42,478 nt of DNA from Streptomyces adustus (GTDB lineage Bacteria; Actinomycetota; Actinomycetes; Streptomycetales; Streptomycetaceae): NCBI RefSeq assembly GCF_009377175.1, contig NZ_VJZD01000058.1, positions 1 through 42,478 on the forward strand, read 5' to 3'. The number at the start of each line of letters is the position of its first letter. The stretch's first letter is position 1. Positions 34,136 through 41,534 of the stretch are shown one piece after another. The translations under genes and the position numbers were made by a program. Under the pieces are notes generated by a model. It saw only the letters and a program-made list of their open reading frames with translations, had not been told where the DNA came from and made no database searches.

Positions 34136-35215
34136 ATGGCCGATACCCCACTTGACCTCACGTCGGACGCCGCCCGGCTCACCGCGCAGCTGGTCGACTT
34201 CCGGTCCGAGAGCGGCACCGAGAAGCCCCTCGCGGACGCGATCGAGACGACGCTGCGCACCCTGCCGCACCTGACGGTGGAGCGTTACGGCAACAACGTG
34301 GTCGCCCGCACCTTCCTGGGGCGTCCGGAGCGGGTCGTGCTGGCCGGCCACATCGACACGGTGCCGATCGCCGGGAACGTCCCCTCCCGCCTCGACGAGG
34401 ACGGCGTGCTGTGGGGGTGCGGCACCTGCGACATGAAGTCCGGTGTCGCGGTCCAGCTGCGCATCGCCGCCACGGTCCCGTCCCCGAACCGCGACCTGAC
34501 CTTCGTCTTCTACGACAACGAGGAGGTCGCCGCCGAGCTCAACGGCCTCAAGCACGTCGCGGAGCACCGTCCGCAGTGGCTGGAAGGTGACTTCGCGGTG
34601 CTCCTGGAGCCGTCCGACGGCCAGGTGGAGGGCGGCTGCCAGGGCACCCTGCGGGTCCTGCTGCGGACGGCGGGCGAGCGCGCCCACTCGGCACGCGGCT
34701 GGATGGGGTCCAACGCGATCCACGCGGCCGCCCCGATCCTGGCCCGCCTCGCCTCCTACGAGCCGCGCCGGCCGGTGATCGACGGCCTGGAGTACCGGGA
34801 GGGCCTGAACGCGGTGGGCATCTCCGGCGGAGTGGCCGGGAACGTCATCCCCGACGAATGCGTCGTCACGGTCAACTTCCGCTACGCGCCCGACCGCAGC
34901 GAGGAGGAGGCCGTCGCCCACGTCCGCGAGGTGTTCGCGGACTGCGGGGTGACGGAGTTCGTGATCGACGACCACAGCGGCGCCGCGCTGCCCGGTCTGT
35001 CCCACCCGGCCGCGGCGGCCTTCATCGAGGCGGTGGGCGGCACCCCGCAGCCCAAGTTCGGCTGGACGGACGTCTCCCGCTTCTCCGCGCTCGGCGTCCC
35101 GGCGGTGAACTACGGCCCCGGAAACCCCCACTTGGCACACAAGCGGGACGAACGGGTGGATATCGACAAGATCCTGGCGGGCGAGGAGCGGCTGCGCGCC
35201 TGGCTGACGGACTGA
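34136..35215 (+). CDS. dapE: Succinyl-diaminopimelate desuccinylase DapE
   Basis: A 359-residue M20-family metallohydrolase. It cleaves N-succinyl-LL-DAP to LL-DAP and succinate for lysine and peptidoglycan. Metal-binding motifs are AGHIDTVP (His), CGTCDMKSG (bridging Asp) and FYDNEEVAAE (catalytic and metal Glu). The dimerisation lid domain (about 180-290) holds GERAHSARGW. The final ligand His is in NPHLAHKRDE. ATG 34136 has no good ribosome-binding site, and TAGGGT lies 13 bases upstream, so a leaderless transcript is plausible. It completes the succinylase branch with dapC. Confidence 0.95.
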   Translation: MADTPLDLTSDAARLTAQLVDFRSESGTEKPLADAIETTLRTLPHLTVERYGNNVVARTFLGRPERVVLAGHIDTVPIAGNVPSRLDEDGVLWGCGTCDMKSGVAVQLRIAATVPSPNRDLTFVFYDNEEVAAELNGLKHVAEHRPQWLEGDFAVLLEPSDGQVEGGCQGTLRVLLRTAGERAHSARGWMGSNAIHAAAPILARLASYEPRRPVIDGLEYREGLNAVGISGGVAGNVIPDECVVTVNFRYAPDRSEEEAVAHVREVFADCGVTEFVIDDHSGAALPGLSHPAAAAFIEAVGGTPQPKFGWTDVSRFSALGVPAVNYGPGNPHLAHKRDERVDIDKILAGEERLRAWLTD

Positions 35216-35352
35216 GGGGCCGCCGCTCCACGCAGGACATGCCGACGTCCCCCGTACGTAACCCGCGTAGATCTAGGCTGAGGTGGAAAGACCTGTCCCC
35301 CGACTCCGGTCCGGCCGGAGCGGGGGATGTCCCGACCGCGGAGGGAGCGCAC

Positions 35353-36114
35353 ATGGCTACCGGGAACCCCGAGGGCAAGAAGCAGCCACCGGAGGAACAG
35401 CGACTGGGACCCGTCCTCCGAAGGCGGAGCCAGGTGACGGCGAGCACGACGGACCAGCGGCTCCTCGACGCGGGCGGCCCGTCGGACTGGGTCCACACCG
35501 ACCCGTGGCGGGTGCTGCGCATCCAGTCGGAGTTCATCGAAGGTTTCGGCACGCTCGCCGAACTCCCGCCCGCGATCAGCGTGTTCGGCTCGGCCCGCAC
35601 ACCGAGGAACAGCCTGGAGTACGACGCGGGCGTCCAGCTGGGCCGCGGCCTGGTGGACGCGGGCTTCGCGGTCATCACCGGCGGCGGCCCCGGCGCCATG
35701 GAGGCGGCGAACAAGGGCGCGTCCGAGGCGGGCGGTGTCTCGGTCGGCCTCGGTATCGAGCTGCCGTTCGAGGAGGGGCTCAACCCCTACGTCGACATCG
35801 GCCTGAACTTCCGTTACTTCTTCGTCCGCAAGATGATGTTCGTGAAGTACGCGCAGGGCTTCGTCGTCCTGCCCGGCGGCCTCGGCACCCTGGACGAGCT
35901 CTTCGAGGCCCTGACCCTCGTCCAGACCCAGAAGGTCACCCGCTTCCCCATCGTCCTGTTCGGCAGCACCTACTGGGGCGGCCTGGTCGACTGGCTCAGG
36001 CACACCCTGATCGCCCAGGGCAAGGCGTCCGAGCAGGACCTCAACCTCTTCCACGTCACGGACGACGTGGACGAGGCGGTCGCACTGGTCTCCAAGGAGG
36101 CGGGCCGCCACTGA
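35353..36114 (+). CDS. LOG-family protein (TIGR00730 type)
   Basis: A 253-residue Rossmann-fold protein. ATG 35353 follows GGAGGG. After a 60-residue polar extension comes SVFGSAR, then GGGPGAMEAANKGA and PGGLGTLDELFE, the nucleotide-binding and catalytic motifs of LOG (cytokinin riboside 5'-monophosphate phosphoribohydrolase) proteins. The likely reaction is release of the base from AMP or N6-modified AMP. The in vivo role in actinobacteria is not settled. A 138-base gap separates it from dapE and a hairpin follows. Confidence 0.9.
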   Translation: MATGNPEGKKQPPEEQRLGPVLRRRSQVTASTTDQRLLDAGGPSDWVHTDPWRVLRIQSEFIEGFGTLAELPPAISVFGSARTPRNSLEYDAGVQLGRGLVDAGFAVITGGGPGAMEAANKGASEAGGVSVGLGIELPFEEGLNPYVDIGLNFRYFFVRKMMFVKYAQGFVVLPGGLGTLDELFEALTLVQTQKVTRFPIVLFGSTYWGGLVDWLRHTLIAQGKASEQDLNLFHVTDDVDEAVALVSKEAGRH

Positions 36115-36133
36115 GCCCGGACCCGAGCCCGAC

Positions 36134-36167
36134 GGCCCCGGCGGCGGTTCGCCCGCCCGCCGGGGCC
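36134..36167 (+). terminator. Terminator after the LOG gene
   Basis: Perfect 11-bp arms GGCCCCGGCGG (36134-36144) and CCGCCGGGGCC (36157-36167) with a 12-base loop, 20 bases after the stop. Confidence 0.7.
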
Positions 36168-36226
36168 TGACGATTCGTCGGGGGCCGCCCGGTCCGTCGA
36201 GGCCTGCCCGCCGGCCGGCGGCCCGG

Positions 36227-36297
36227 CCGTCCACGGGGACCTGACCGTCCACGGGGGCCTGACCGTCGTCGAGGTCTGACCGTCGTCGAGGCCCGCC
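36227..36297. repeat. 18-bp imperfect tandem repeats
   Basis: Four head-to-tail units beginning CCGTC. CCGTCCACGGGGACCTGA (36227) and CCGTCCACGGGGGCCTGA (36245) differ at one base. CCGTCGTCGAGGTCTGA follows at 36263, with a further CCGTCGTCGAGG copy at 36280. A degenerate CCGTCC unit follows near 36310. They lie between the convergent LOG and folP genes and are outside any supported frame. Confidence 0.75.
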
Positions 36298-36358
36298 CTC
36301 GCCGGGGCCCGACCGTCCGCAAGGGACCCGGCCATGTGCCGGGCGCGGCCCGGGGTGG

Positions 36359-37219
36359 TCAGGCCAGGCCGCGTCGGGCCACCGCCGGGTCCCGGCGGCC
36401 CGCGATCGACGCCACCATGTCCAGCACCTGCCGGGTCTCCGCCACCTCGTGCACCCGGTACACCTGCGCGCCCAGCCACGCCGACACGGCCGTCGTCGCC
36501 AGCGTGCCCAGCACCCGTTCCTTCACGGGCTTGTCCAGCGTCTCCCCGACGAAGTCCTTGTTGGACAGCGACACCAGCACCGGCCACCCCGTCGAGACCA
36601 TCTCCCCGAGCCGCCGGGTCGCCTCAAGACTGTGCCGGGTGTTCTTCCCGAAGTCGTGCCCCGGATCGATCAGCACGGACTCCCGCGGCACCCCCAGCGC
36701 CACCGCCCGCTCGGCCAGTCCAACGGTCACCCGCAGGATGTCGGCCATGACGTCGTCGTACGTCACCCGGTGCGGCCGGGTCCGCGGCTGCGCGCCGCCC
36801 GCGTGCGTGCACACCAGCCCCGCCCCGTACCGCGCGGCGACCTCGGCGAGCCCCGGGTCCACCCCGCCCCACGCGTCGTTCAGCAGATCCGCGCCCGCCG
36901 CGCAGACCGCCTCCCCGACCTCGGCCCGCCAGGTGTCCACGCTGATCACGACGTCCGGGAAGCGCCGCCGCACCTCGGCCACGAAGCCGACGGTCCGCCG
37001 TGCCTCCTCCGCGGCCGTCACCTCCTCGCCCGGCCCGGCCTTCACCCCGCCGATGTCGATGATCGCCGCGCCGTCCGCCACGGCCTGCTCCACGCGCGCG
37101 AGGGCGGGTTCGTCCCGGAAGGTCGCCCCCTGGTCGTAGAAGGAGTCCGGGGTCCGGTTCACGATCGCCATGATCACCGGCTCGTGCGCGTCGAATTCAC
37201 GCCTGCCCAGCCTGAGCAT
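36359..37219 (-). CDS. folP2: FolP2-like dihydropteroate synthase paralogue
   Basis: A 286-residue TIM-barrel protein of the DHPS family, starting at ATG 37219. The N-terminal motif reads AIVNRTPDSFYD instead of the usual NVTPDSFSDGG. The pterin/p-aminobenzoate loop reads IDIGGVKAGPG instead of DIGGESTRPG, so the Ser-Thr-Arg of active enzymes is absent. ISVDTW, LLNDAWGG, IDPGHDFGK and the final YRVHEV are kept. The position matches M. tuberculosis folP2 (Rv1207). The mycobacterial FolP2 group is not thought to be a housekeeping DHPS. I expect a pterin-related or other function rather than folate synthesis. Confidence 0.88.
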   Translation of the reverse strand: MLRLGRREFDAHEPVIMAIVNRTPDSFYDQGATFRDEPALARVEQAVADGAAIIDIGGVKAGPGEEVTAAEEARRTVGFVAEVRRRFPDVVISVDTWRAEVGEAVCAAGADLLNDAWGGVDPGLAEVAARYGAGLVCTHAGGAQPRTRPHRVTYDDVMADILRVTVGLAERAVALGVPRESVLIDPGHDFGKNTRHSLEATRRLGEMVSTGWPVLVSLSNKDFVGETLDKPVKERVLGTLATTAVSAWLGAQVYRVHEVAETRQVLDMVASIAGRRDPAVARRGLA

Positions 37220-37344
37220 CCCCTGTGACCTCTCCTAGTACGTCCTGGTCTTCGGCCGCCTGCGACCCTAACCGTCAGATTCGCATGGCACGATCGGACC
37301 CTGACACTTTCGACACCGAGCACACCGAGCATGGGGACCCAGCG

Positions 37345-37698
37345 ATGGTTATGTTCTTCTTCCTGGTGGTCGCGCTCGCCGTGGTGGTCGCCGCGGTGAC
37401 CTTGGCCGTGGTCGGCGGCGGCGAGGGCACCGGCCCGCTGCCGGAGGCCGCGCCCGAGCGGCTGCACGACCCGCTGCCCCCGCAGCGCCCGGTCGACCGG
37501 GCCGACATCGACAGCCTGCGCTTCCCGCTGGCCGCCCGCGGCTACCGCATGTCCGACGTGGACGACGTCCTCAACCGCCTCGGCGCCGAACTCGCCGAGC
37601 GCGACGCACGGATCGCCGACCTGGAGTCCGCGCTGGCGGGCGCCCAGGCCGGGCCCCGCATCTCCATGGACAAGCCCGACGAGGAGGACCACCGGTGA
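37345..37698 (+). CDS. Single-pass membrane protein with DivIVA-like domain
   Basis: A 117-residue protein. ATG 37345 is preferred because the membrane segment (MFFFLVVALAVVVAAVTLAVV) begins there and GGGGA is upstream. Residues 50-85 (IDSLRFPLAARGYRMSDVDDVLNRL) match the DivIVA-domain core, with the FPxxxRGY and VDDVL pattern. A short coiled coil follows (AELAERDARIADLESAL). It may localise at curved membrane or growth poles. The stop overlaps the tag start by 4 bases (GTGA). The syntenic M. tuberculosis gene is Rv1209. Function unknown. Confidence 0.82.
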   Translation: MVMFFFLVVALAVVVAAVTLAVVGGGEGTGPLPEAAPERLHDPLPPQRPVDRADIDSLRFPLAARGYRMSDVDDVLNRLGAELAERDARIADLESALAGAQAGPRISMDKPDEEDHR

Positions 37699-38273
37699 GC
37701 GACGCGATCGCGGGCCCGGACGGCCTGCTGCGCTGCCCCTGGGCCCTGTCCACCCCCGACTACGTGGCCTACCACGACGAGGAGTGGGGCCGCCCGGTCC
37801 ACGGCGACGACGAACTCTTCGAACGGCTCAGCCTGGAGGCCTTCCAGTCCGGCCTGTCCTGGATCACCATCCTGCGCCGCCGCCCGGGGTTCCGGGCCGC
37901 CTTCGACGGGTTCGTGATCGCCAAGGTCGCGGGCTTCACCGACACCGACCGCGAACGCCTCCTCGCCGACACCGGCATCATCCGCAACCGCGCCAAGGTC
38001 GACGCCACGATCGCCAACGCGCGCGTCCTGGCCGACTGGGCCCCCGGCGAGCTGGACGAGCTGATCTGGTCGCACGCCCCCGACCGGTCCGCCCGCCCGG
38101 CCCCCGAGGGCCTGGTGGACGTCCCGGCGGTCACCCCGGAGTCGACGGCCCTGTCGAAGGCCCTGAAGAAGCGCGGCCTGCGCTTCGTCGGGCCGACCAC
38201 GGCGTACGCGCTCATGCAGGCGTGCGGACTGGTCGACGACCATCTCGCGGACTGCACCGCCCGCCGCGGCTGA
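37695..38273 (+). CDS. tag: DNA-3-methyladenine glycosylase I (Tag)
   Basis: A 192-residue helix-hairpin-helix glycosylase that removes 3-methyladenine from DNA. The start GTG 37695 is coupled to the preceding gene. The zinc-site pattern of Tag is visible: RCPWA, YHDEEWG and the C-terminal DDHLADC (Cys, His, His, Cys). The 3-MeA pocket is represented by the Glu in LEAFQSGLSW and GPTTAYALMQACG. Length is normal for Tag. It is followed by an 80-base gap with GC-rich direct repeats before the convergent crotonase gene. Confidence 0.94.
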   Translation: MSDAIAGPDGLLRCPWALSTPDYVAYHDEEWGRPVHGDDELFERLSLEAFQSGLSWITILRRRPGFRAAFDGFVIAKVAGFTDTDRERLLADTGIIRNRAKVDATIANARVLADWAPGELDELIWSHAPDRSARPAPEGLVDVPAVTPESTALSKALKKRGLRFVGPTTAYALMQACGLVDDHLADCTARRG

Positions 38274-38353
38274 GCCCGCCCGCCGGAGCCGGGCGTGCCC
38301 ACGACCGGGCGCGCCCACCCTCCGACGCCGGACCGGCCCGCGGCCGGGCGGCC

Positions 38354-39157
38354 TCAGCGGCCCAGGTACTTCGGCTTCTCCTTGTCGACGAACGCCTTGA
38401 CCGCGATCGCGTGGTCCTCCGAGGACCCGGCCCGCGTCTGGAGCTCGTCCTCCTTCTCCAGGGTCTCGTCCAGCGAGTGGCTCAGCCCGTAGGCGACGGC
38501 CTCCTTGAGCGCCGCGTAGGCCACCGTCGGCCCCTCGGCCAGCGCCCGCGCCACCTTCTCGGCCTCCGCGCGCAGCTCGGCCGCCGGCACGATCCGGTTC
38601 GCGATCCCCAGCTCGTACGCCTCCTGTGCCTTGATACCGCGCGGGAAGAGCAGCAGGTCGGCGGCGCGACCCGGCCCGACCACCCGCGGCAGGGTCCACG
38701 AGATGCCCGAGTCCGCGGTCAGGGCGACGCCCGCGAACGAGGTGTTGAACGCGGCCGTGTCCGCCACGATCCGGTAGTCCGCGGCCAGCGCGAATCCGAA
38801 ACCGGCCCCGGCCGCGACCCCGTTCACCGCGGCGACCACCGGCTTCTGCGCCCCGGCCAGGGCCCGCACGATCGGGTTGTAGTGCTCCCTGACCGTGCTC
38901 ATGGTCCGGTCCGAGCCGGTCTCCCGGTCGGCCATCAGCAGCCCGATGTGCTCCTTCAGGTCCTGGCCCACGCAGAACGCGCGGTCGCCGGCCGCGGTCA
39001 GCAGCACGGCCCGTACGGCGCCGTCCGCGGCCGCGGCCTCGACCGCGTCGCGGAGGGCGACCTTGGCCTCGACGTTCAGCGCGTTCATCGCCTCGGGGCG
39101 GTTCAGGGTGATCGTCGCGAGCCCGTCGCTCACCTCGTAGAGCACGGTGTCGGCCAT
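38354..39157 (-). CDS. Enoyl-CoA hydratase/isomerase family protein (PaaG-like)
   Basis: A 267-residue crotonase-fold protein starting at ATG 39157 with GGAGGGG upstream. The oxyanion-hole blocks are FCVGQDLKEH and GVAAGAGFGFALAADYRI. At the position of crotonase Glu164 it has Asp in LTADSGISWTLPRVVG, with no Glu at the Glu144 position. That is the pattern of PaaG-type isomerases rather than hydratases. The substrate is probably an acyl- or aryl-CoA. No other catabolic genes adjoin. A perfect 20-bp palindrome lies 32 bases upstream of the start, pointing to TetR-type control. Confidence 0.9.
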   Translation of the reverse strand: MADTVLYEVSDGLATITLNRPEAMNALNVEAKVALRDAVEAAAADGAVRAVLLTAAGDRAFCVGQDLKEHIGLLMADRETGSDRTMSTVREHYNPIVRALAGAQKPVVAAVNGVAAGAGFGFALAADYRIVADTAAFNTSFAGVALTADSGISWTLPRVVGPGRAADLLLFPRGIKAQEAYELGIANRIVPAAELRAEAEKVARALAEGPTVAYAALKEAVAYGLSHSLDETLEKEDELQTRAGSSEDHAIAVKAFVDKEKPKYLGR

Positions 39158-39188
39158 GGCGGAACCCCTCCGGATGTGTCGCTGTGAG

Positions 39189-39208
39189 GACGTACCGGCC
39201 GGTACGTC
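39189..39208. promoter_or_regulatory. Perfect 20-bp palindrome before the crotonase gene
   Basis: GACGTACCGG immediately followed by its exact complement CCGGTACGTC, 32 bases upstream of the minus-strand start at 39157, where it would overlap the promoter. The core TACCGGCCGGTA is typical of operators for TetR-family regulators of acyl-CoA metabolism. No tetR gene is in the window, so the regulator would act in trans. Confidence 0.6.
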
Positions 39209-39394
39209 AGGTGTCCGAAGGACAGCATGGCGGAGATCACCGGCTGTGCGCCGGAGCGTCCGTGTGACCTGCGTCAAAGAAATTCCGACGGGTTTCCGGT
39301 CGCGCGGCGTCCGTGCAGCGGAGCAGTATCGCAGTCACATCGCCGAATTGAGTGGTTTTGCTCGCGCGCGTTGCCCAAGCGATGCCGACTGATG

Positions 39395-39425
39395 TTGGTC
39401 ATCGGGTCCTGAGATGCGGGATAAT
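39395..39425 (+). promoter_or_regulatory. Possible promoter for the DUF3117 gene
   Basis: TTGGTC (39395-39400) and GATAAT (39420-39425) with a 19-base spacer resemble a housekeeping sigma promoter. Transcription would start near 39432, giving a leader of about 110 bases. The spacer is slightly long. Confidence 0.35.
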
Positions 39426-39541
39426 GGCCTGGAAGCAATGTGTTCGATGCCGGTGTCGTGCGTCCCACGCTGAGGATTGCGCGTGCCCTCCCAGGGGCCG
39501 TCGGCTTTGACGATGAGCTGGTTTCAGGAAGGGGAACGAGC

Positions 39542-39709
39542 ATGGCGGCCATGAAGCCGCGAACGGGTGATGGCCCGCTCGAGGTGACCAAGGAGGGGCG
39601 GGGCATCGTCATGCGCGTTCCGCTCGAAGGCGGCGGTCGACTCGTCGTCGAGCTGACCCCTGACGAAGCTGACGCGCTGGGCGACGCCCTCAAGAAGGTC
39701 GTCGGCTGA
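39542..39709 (+). CDS. DUF3117 family small protein
   Basis: A 55-residue protein starting at ATG 39542, with AGGAAGGGG about 8 bases upstream. The sequence MAAMKPRTGDGPLEVTKEGR then RVPLEGGGRLVVELTPDEA is the highly conserved actinobacterial DUF3117 protein (M. tuberculosis Rv1211). It has alternating hydrophobic strands and one C-terminal helix. No function is established. Strong terminator and own promoter suggest a single-gene, well-expressed unit. Confidence 0.93.
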   Translation: MAAMKPRTGDGPLEVTKEGRGIVMRVPLEGGGRLVVELTPDEADALGDALKKVVG

Positions 39710-39732
39710 GCGCGAAAGCGACCGTACTCTTT

Positions 39733-39769
39733 CAGCCGCCCCGGTGCCCCTTCGGTGCCGGGGCGGCTG
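39733..39769 (+). terminator. Terminator after DUF3117
   Basis: CAGCCGCCCCGG (39733-39744) pairs perfectly with CCGGGGCGGCTG (39758-39769). The stem extends inward by two G-U and two G-C pairs to a 5-base loop. It begins 23 bases after the stop. Beyond it, TCGGCGGGCCGAGGGCC (39802) is repeated at 39832 with one change. Confidence 0.85.
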
Positions 39770-39886
39770 CGTTCGCTGCGGGTGCGGGTGTGGCTGCGTC
39801 TTCGGCGGGCCGAGGGCCGATGGGTGTGTCGTCGGCGGGCCGGGGGCCTGCGGGTGCCGCGGCCGTGCGGTGCGGGCGGGCGTACG

Positions 39887-40537
39887 TCAGCGCTTGACCG
39901 CGCACAGCAGGCCGTCGCCCACGGGGAGCAGCGACGGCACCAGTTCCGGTATCTCCCGCAGGTCGCGCAGCAGCTCCCGGATCCGTATGACCTCCGTGGG
40001 CTGCGGCCCGGAGTCGACCGTGCGACCGTTGGCGAAGACGCCCTCGAAGACGACCAGGCCCCCGGGGCGCAAGAGGCGCAACGATTCAGCTAGGTAGTCG
40101 AGGAACTCCAGCCGGTCGCCGTCGCAGAAGACGAGGTCGTAGCCGGCGTCCGCCAGCCGGGGCAGGACGTCCAGCGCGCGGCCGGGGATGAAACGGGCCC
40201 GGTTGCTGGCGAAGCCCGACGCGCGGAAGGCGTGCCGGGCGAACTGCTGGTGCTCCGGTTCGGGGTCCACGGTGGTCAGCACGCCGTCCGGCCGCATGCC
40301 GCGCAGCAGGTGGATGCCCGAGACACCCGTCCCGGTGCCGATCTCCGCGACCGCCTTCGCGTCCACCGAGGCCGCCAGCAACCGCAGCGCGGCGCCCGTG
40401 CCGGGCGACACCGAGCGCAGCCCCGCTTCGCGGGCCCGGTCGCGGGCCCAGCGCAGTGCTTCGTCCTCGGCGACATAGGCGTCGGCGAACGCCCAGCTCG
40501 TCTGCCGGTTGCCGGTGATGACCCTCTCCTGTCCCAT
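39887..40537 (-). CDS. SAM-dependent O-methyltransferase (class I, COMT-like)
   Basis: A 216-residue methyltransferase starting at ATG 40537. SAM motif I is AEIGTGTGVSGIHLL; the acidic residue TVDPE follows, and FCDG and RPGGLVVFEGVF are motifs II-III. The family includes metal-dependent catechol-type O-methyltransferases, and the M. tuberculosis counterpart Rv1220c lies next to sigE, as here. Substrate unknown. It is divergent from the sigma gene, with 223 bases between the two starts. Confidence 0.9.
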   Translation of the reverse strand: MGQERVITGNRQTSWAFADAYVAEDEALRWARDRAREAGLRSVSPGTGAALRLLAASVDAKAVAEIGTGTGVSGIHLLRGMRPDGVLTTVDPEPEHQQFARHAFRASGFASNRARFIPGRALDVLPRLADAGYDLVFCDGDRLEFLDYLAESLRLLRPGGLVVFEGVFANGRTVDSGPQPTEVIRIRELLRDLREIPELVPSLLPVGDGLLCAVKR

Positions 40538-40760
40538 GGTTGCCTGGGCGTGACTGTATCCGTTGCCGCCGGGAACCCGCAGATGGGACCGGGCGTTTAT
40601 AGAGGTGGCGCAGACGGGCGGGGGGACACGGTTGGATCACGACGACGGACCGCGCGACAAGCAGGTCGAGGGGCAAGTGCTCACGCAGCCGTATGAGCCG
40701 TGCCAGCACAGATCAAATTCTTGTAAAACCGCTTATCCGGAGCTAACGGGCGAGGTGGCT

Positions 40761-41534
40761 ATGGTAGGGGCTCCACTGGACACCACCAGAGCCGACAGGG
40801 GAGGTGCGGCTGAGCCTGTGGATCGGGGGGGAGTGCTGAGGCGCTTCCTCGGATCGTCGGGCGGGCCGAAATCCGTGAACGACACTGCTGCTGACCCCAG
40901 CCATGCCGCTGACACGACCCAGACCGCGACTTTCTCCACCGACGCGGACGGGCAGGCGTGGACTCCGCCCACCTGGGAGGAGATCGTCAGCATGCACAGC
41001 GGCCGGGTGTACCGGCTCGCCTATCGCCTCACCGGCAACCAGCACGACGCCGAGGACCTCACCCAGGAGGTCTTCGTCCGCGTCTTCCGCTCGCTGTCCA
41101 CGTACTCGCCGGGCACGTTCGAGGGCTGGCTGCACCGCATCACCACGAACCTCTTCCTGGACATGGTCCGCCGCAAGCAGCGCATCCGCTTCGACGCCCT
41201 CGGCGAGGACGCGGCGGAGCGGCTGCCCAGCCGCGAACCGTCCCCGCAACAGGTCTTCAACGACGCGCACTTCGACGCGGACGTCCAGCAGGCCCTCGAC
41301 ACCCTCGCGCCCGAGTTCCGCGCCGCGGTCGTCCTGTGCGACATCGAAGGACTGTCGTACGAGGAGATCGCCGCGACCCTCGGCGTCAAGCTCGGCACGG
41401 TCCGCTCGCGGATCCACCGTGGCCGCTCCCAGCTGCGCAAGGCCCTGGCGCACCGCTCGCCCCAGGCGCGCGCCGAGCGCCGTTCCTTCGTCCCCCGGGT
41501 GCCCGCTCTGGGGGGAGGGGGCGCGACCGCGTGA
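40761..41534 (+). CDS. sigE: ECF sigma factor, SigE family
   Basis: A 257-residue sigma-70 of the ECF group. ATG 40761 is chosen for GAGGTGG just upstream, although the frame stays open back to 40563. Residues 1-70 are a polar extension. Sigma region 2 (about 80-140) has YRLAYRLTGNQHDAEDLTQEVF and LFLDMVRRKQR. Region 4 (about 185-235) has LAPEFRAAVVLCDIEGLSYEEIAATLG and VRSRIHRGRSQLRKAL. It is coupled by a GTGA overlap to a zinc anti-sigma gene. Synteny equates it with M. tuberculosis SigE (surface and envelope stress). Note that S. coelicolor uses the name sigE for a different gene. Confidence 0.93.
   Translation: MVGAPLDTTRADRGGAAEPVDRGGVLRRFLGSSGGPKSVNDTAADPSHAADTTQTATFSTDADGQAWTPPTWEEIVSMHSGRVYRLAYRLTGNQHDAEDLTQEVFVRVFRSLSTYSPGTFEGWLHRITTNLFLDMVRRKQRIRFDALGEDAAERLPSREPSPQQVFNDAHFDADVQQALDTLAPEFRAAVVLCDIEGLSYEEIAATLGVKLGTVRSRIHRGRSQLRKALAHRSPQARAERRSFVPRVPALGGGGATA

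Larger units (their letters stand above)
39158..39541. other. Divergent intergenic region, 384 bases
   Basis: No coding signal. It contains the 20-bp palindrome (39189-39208), a second inverted repeat TGTCC-GAA-GGACA (39212-39224), an AT-richer middle part (39275-39365) and a possible promoter for DUF3117 near 39395-39425. Confidence 0.5.

Noticed and set aside
39802..39848. 17-bp direct repeat after DUF3117 as a regulatory site
   Set aside because: It lies beyond the terminator in GC-rich filler between convergent genes and is only an imperfect pair, so no function is claimed.
40563..40760. Upstream extension of the sigma-factor frame
   Set aside because: No ribosome-binding site near 40563, and residues from this stretch look non-coding; ATG 40761 has GAGGTGG.
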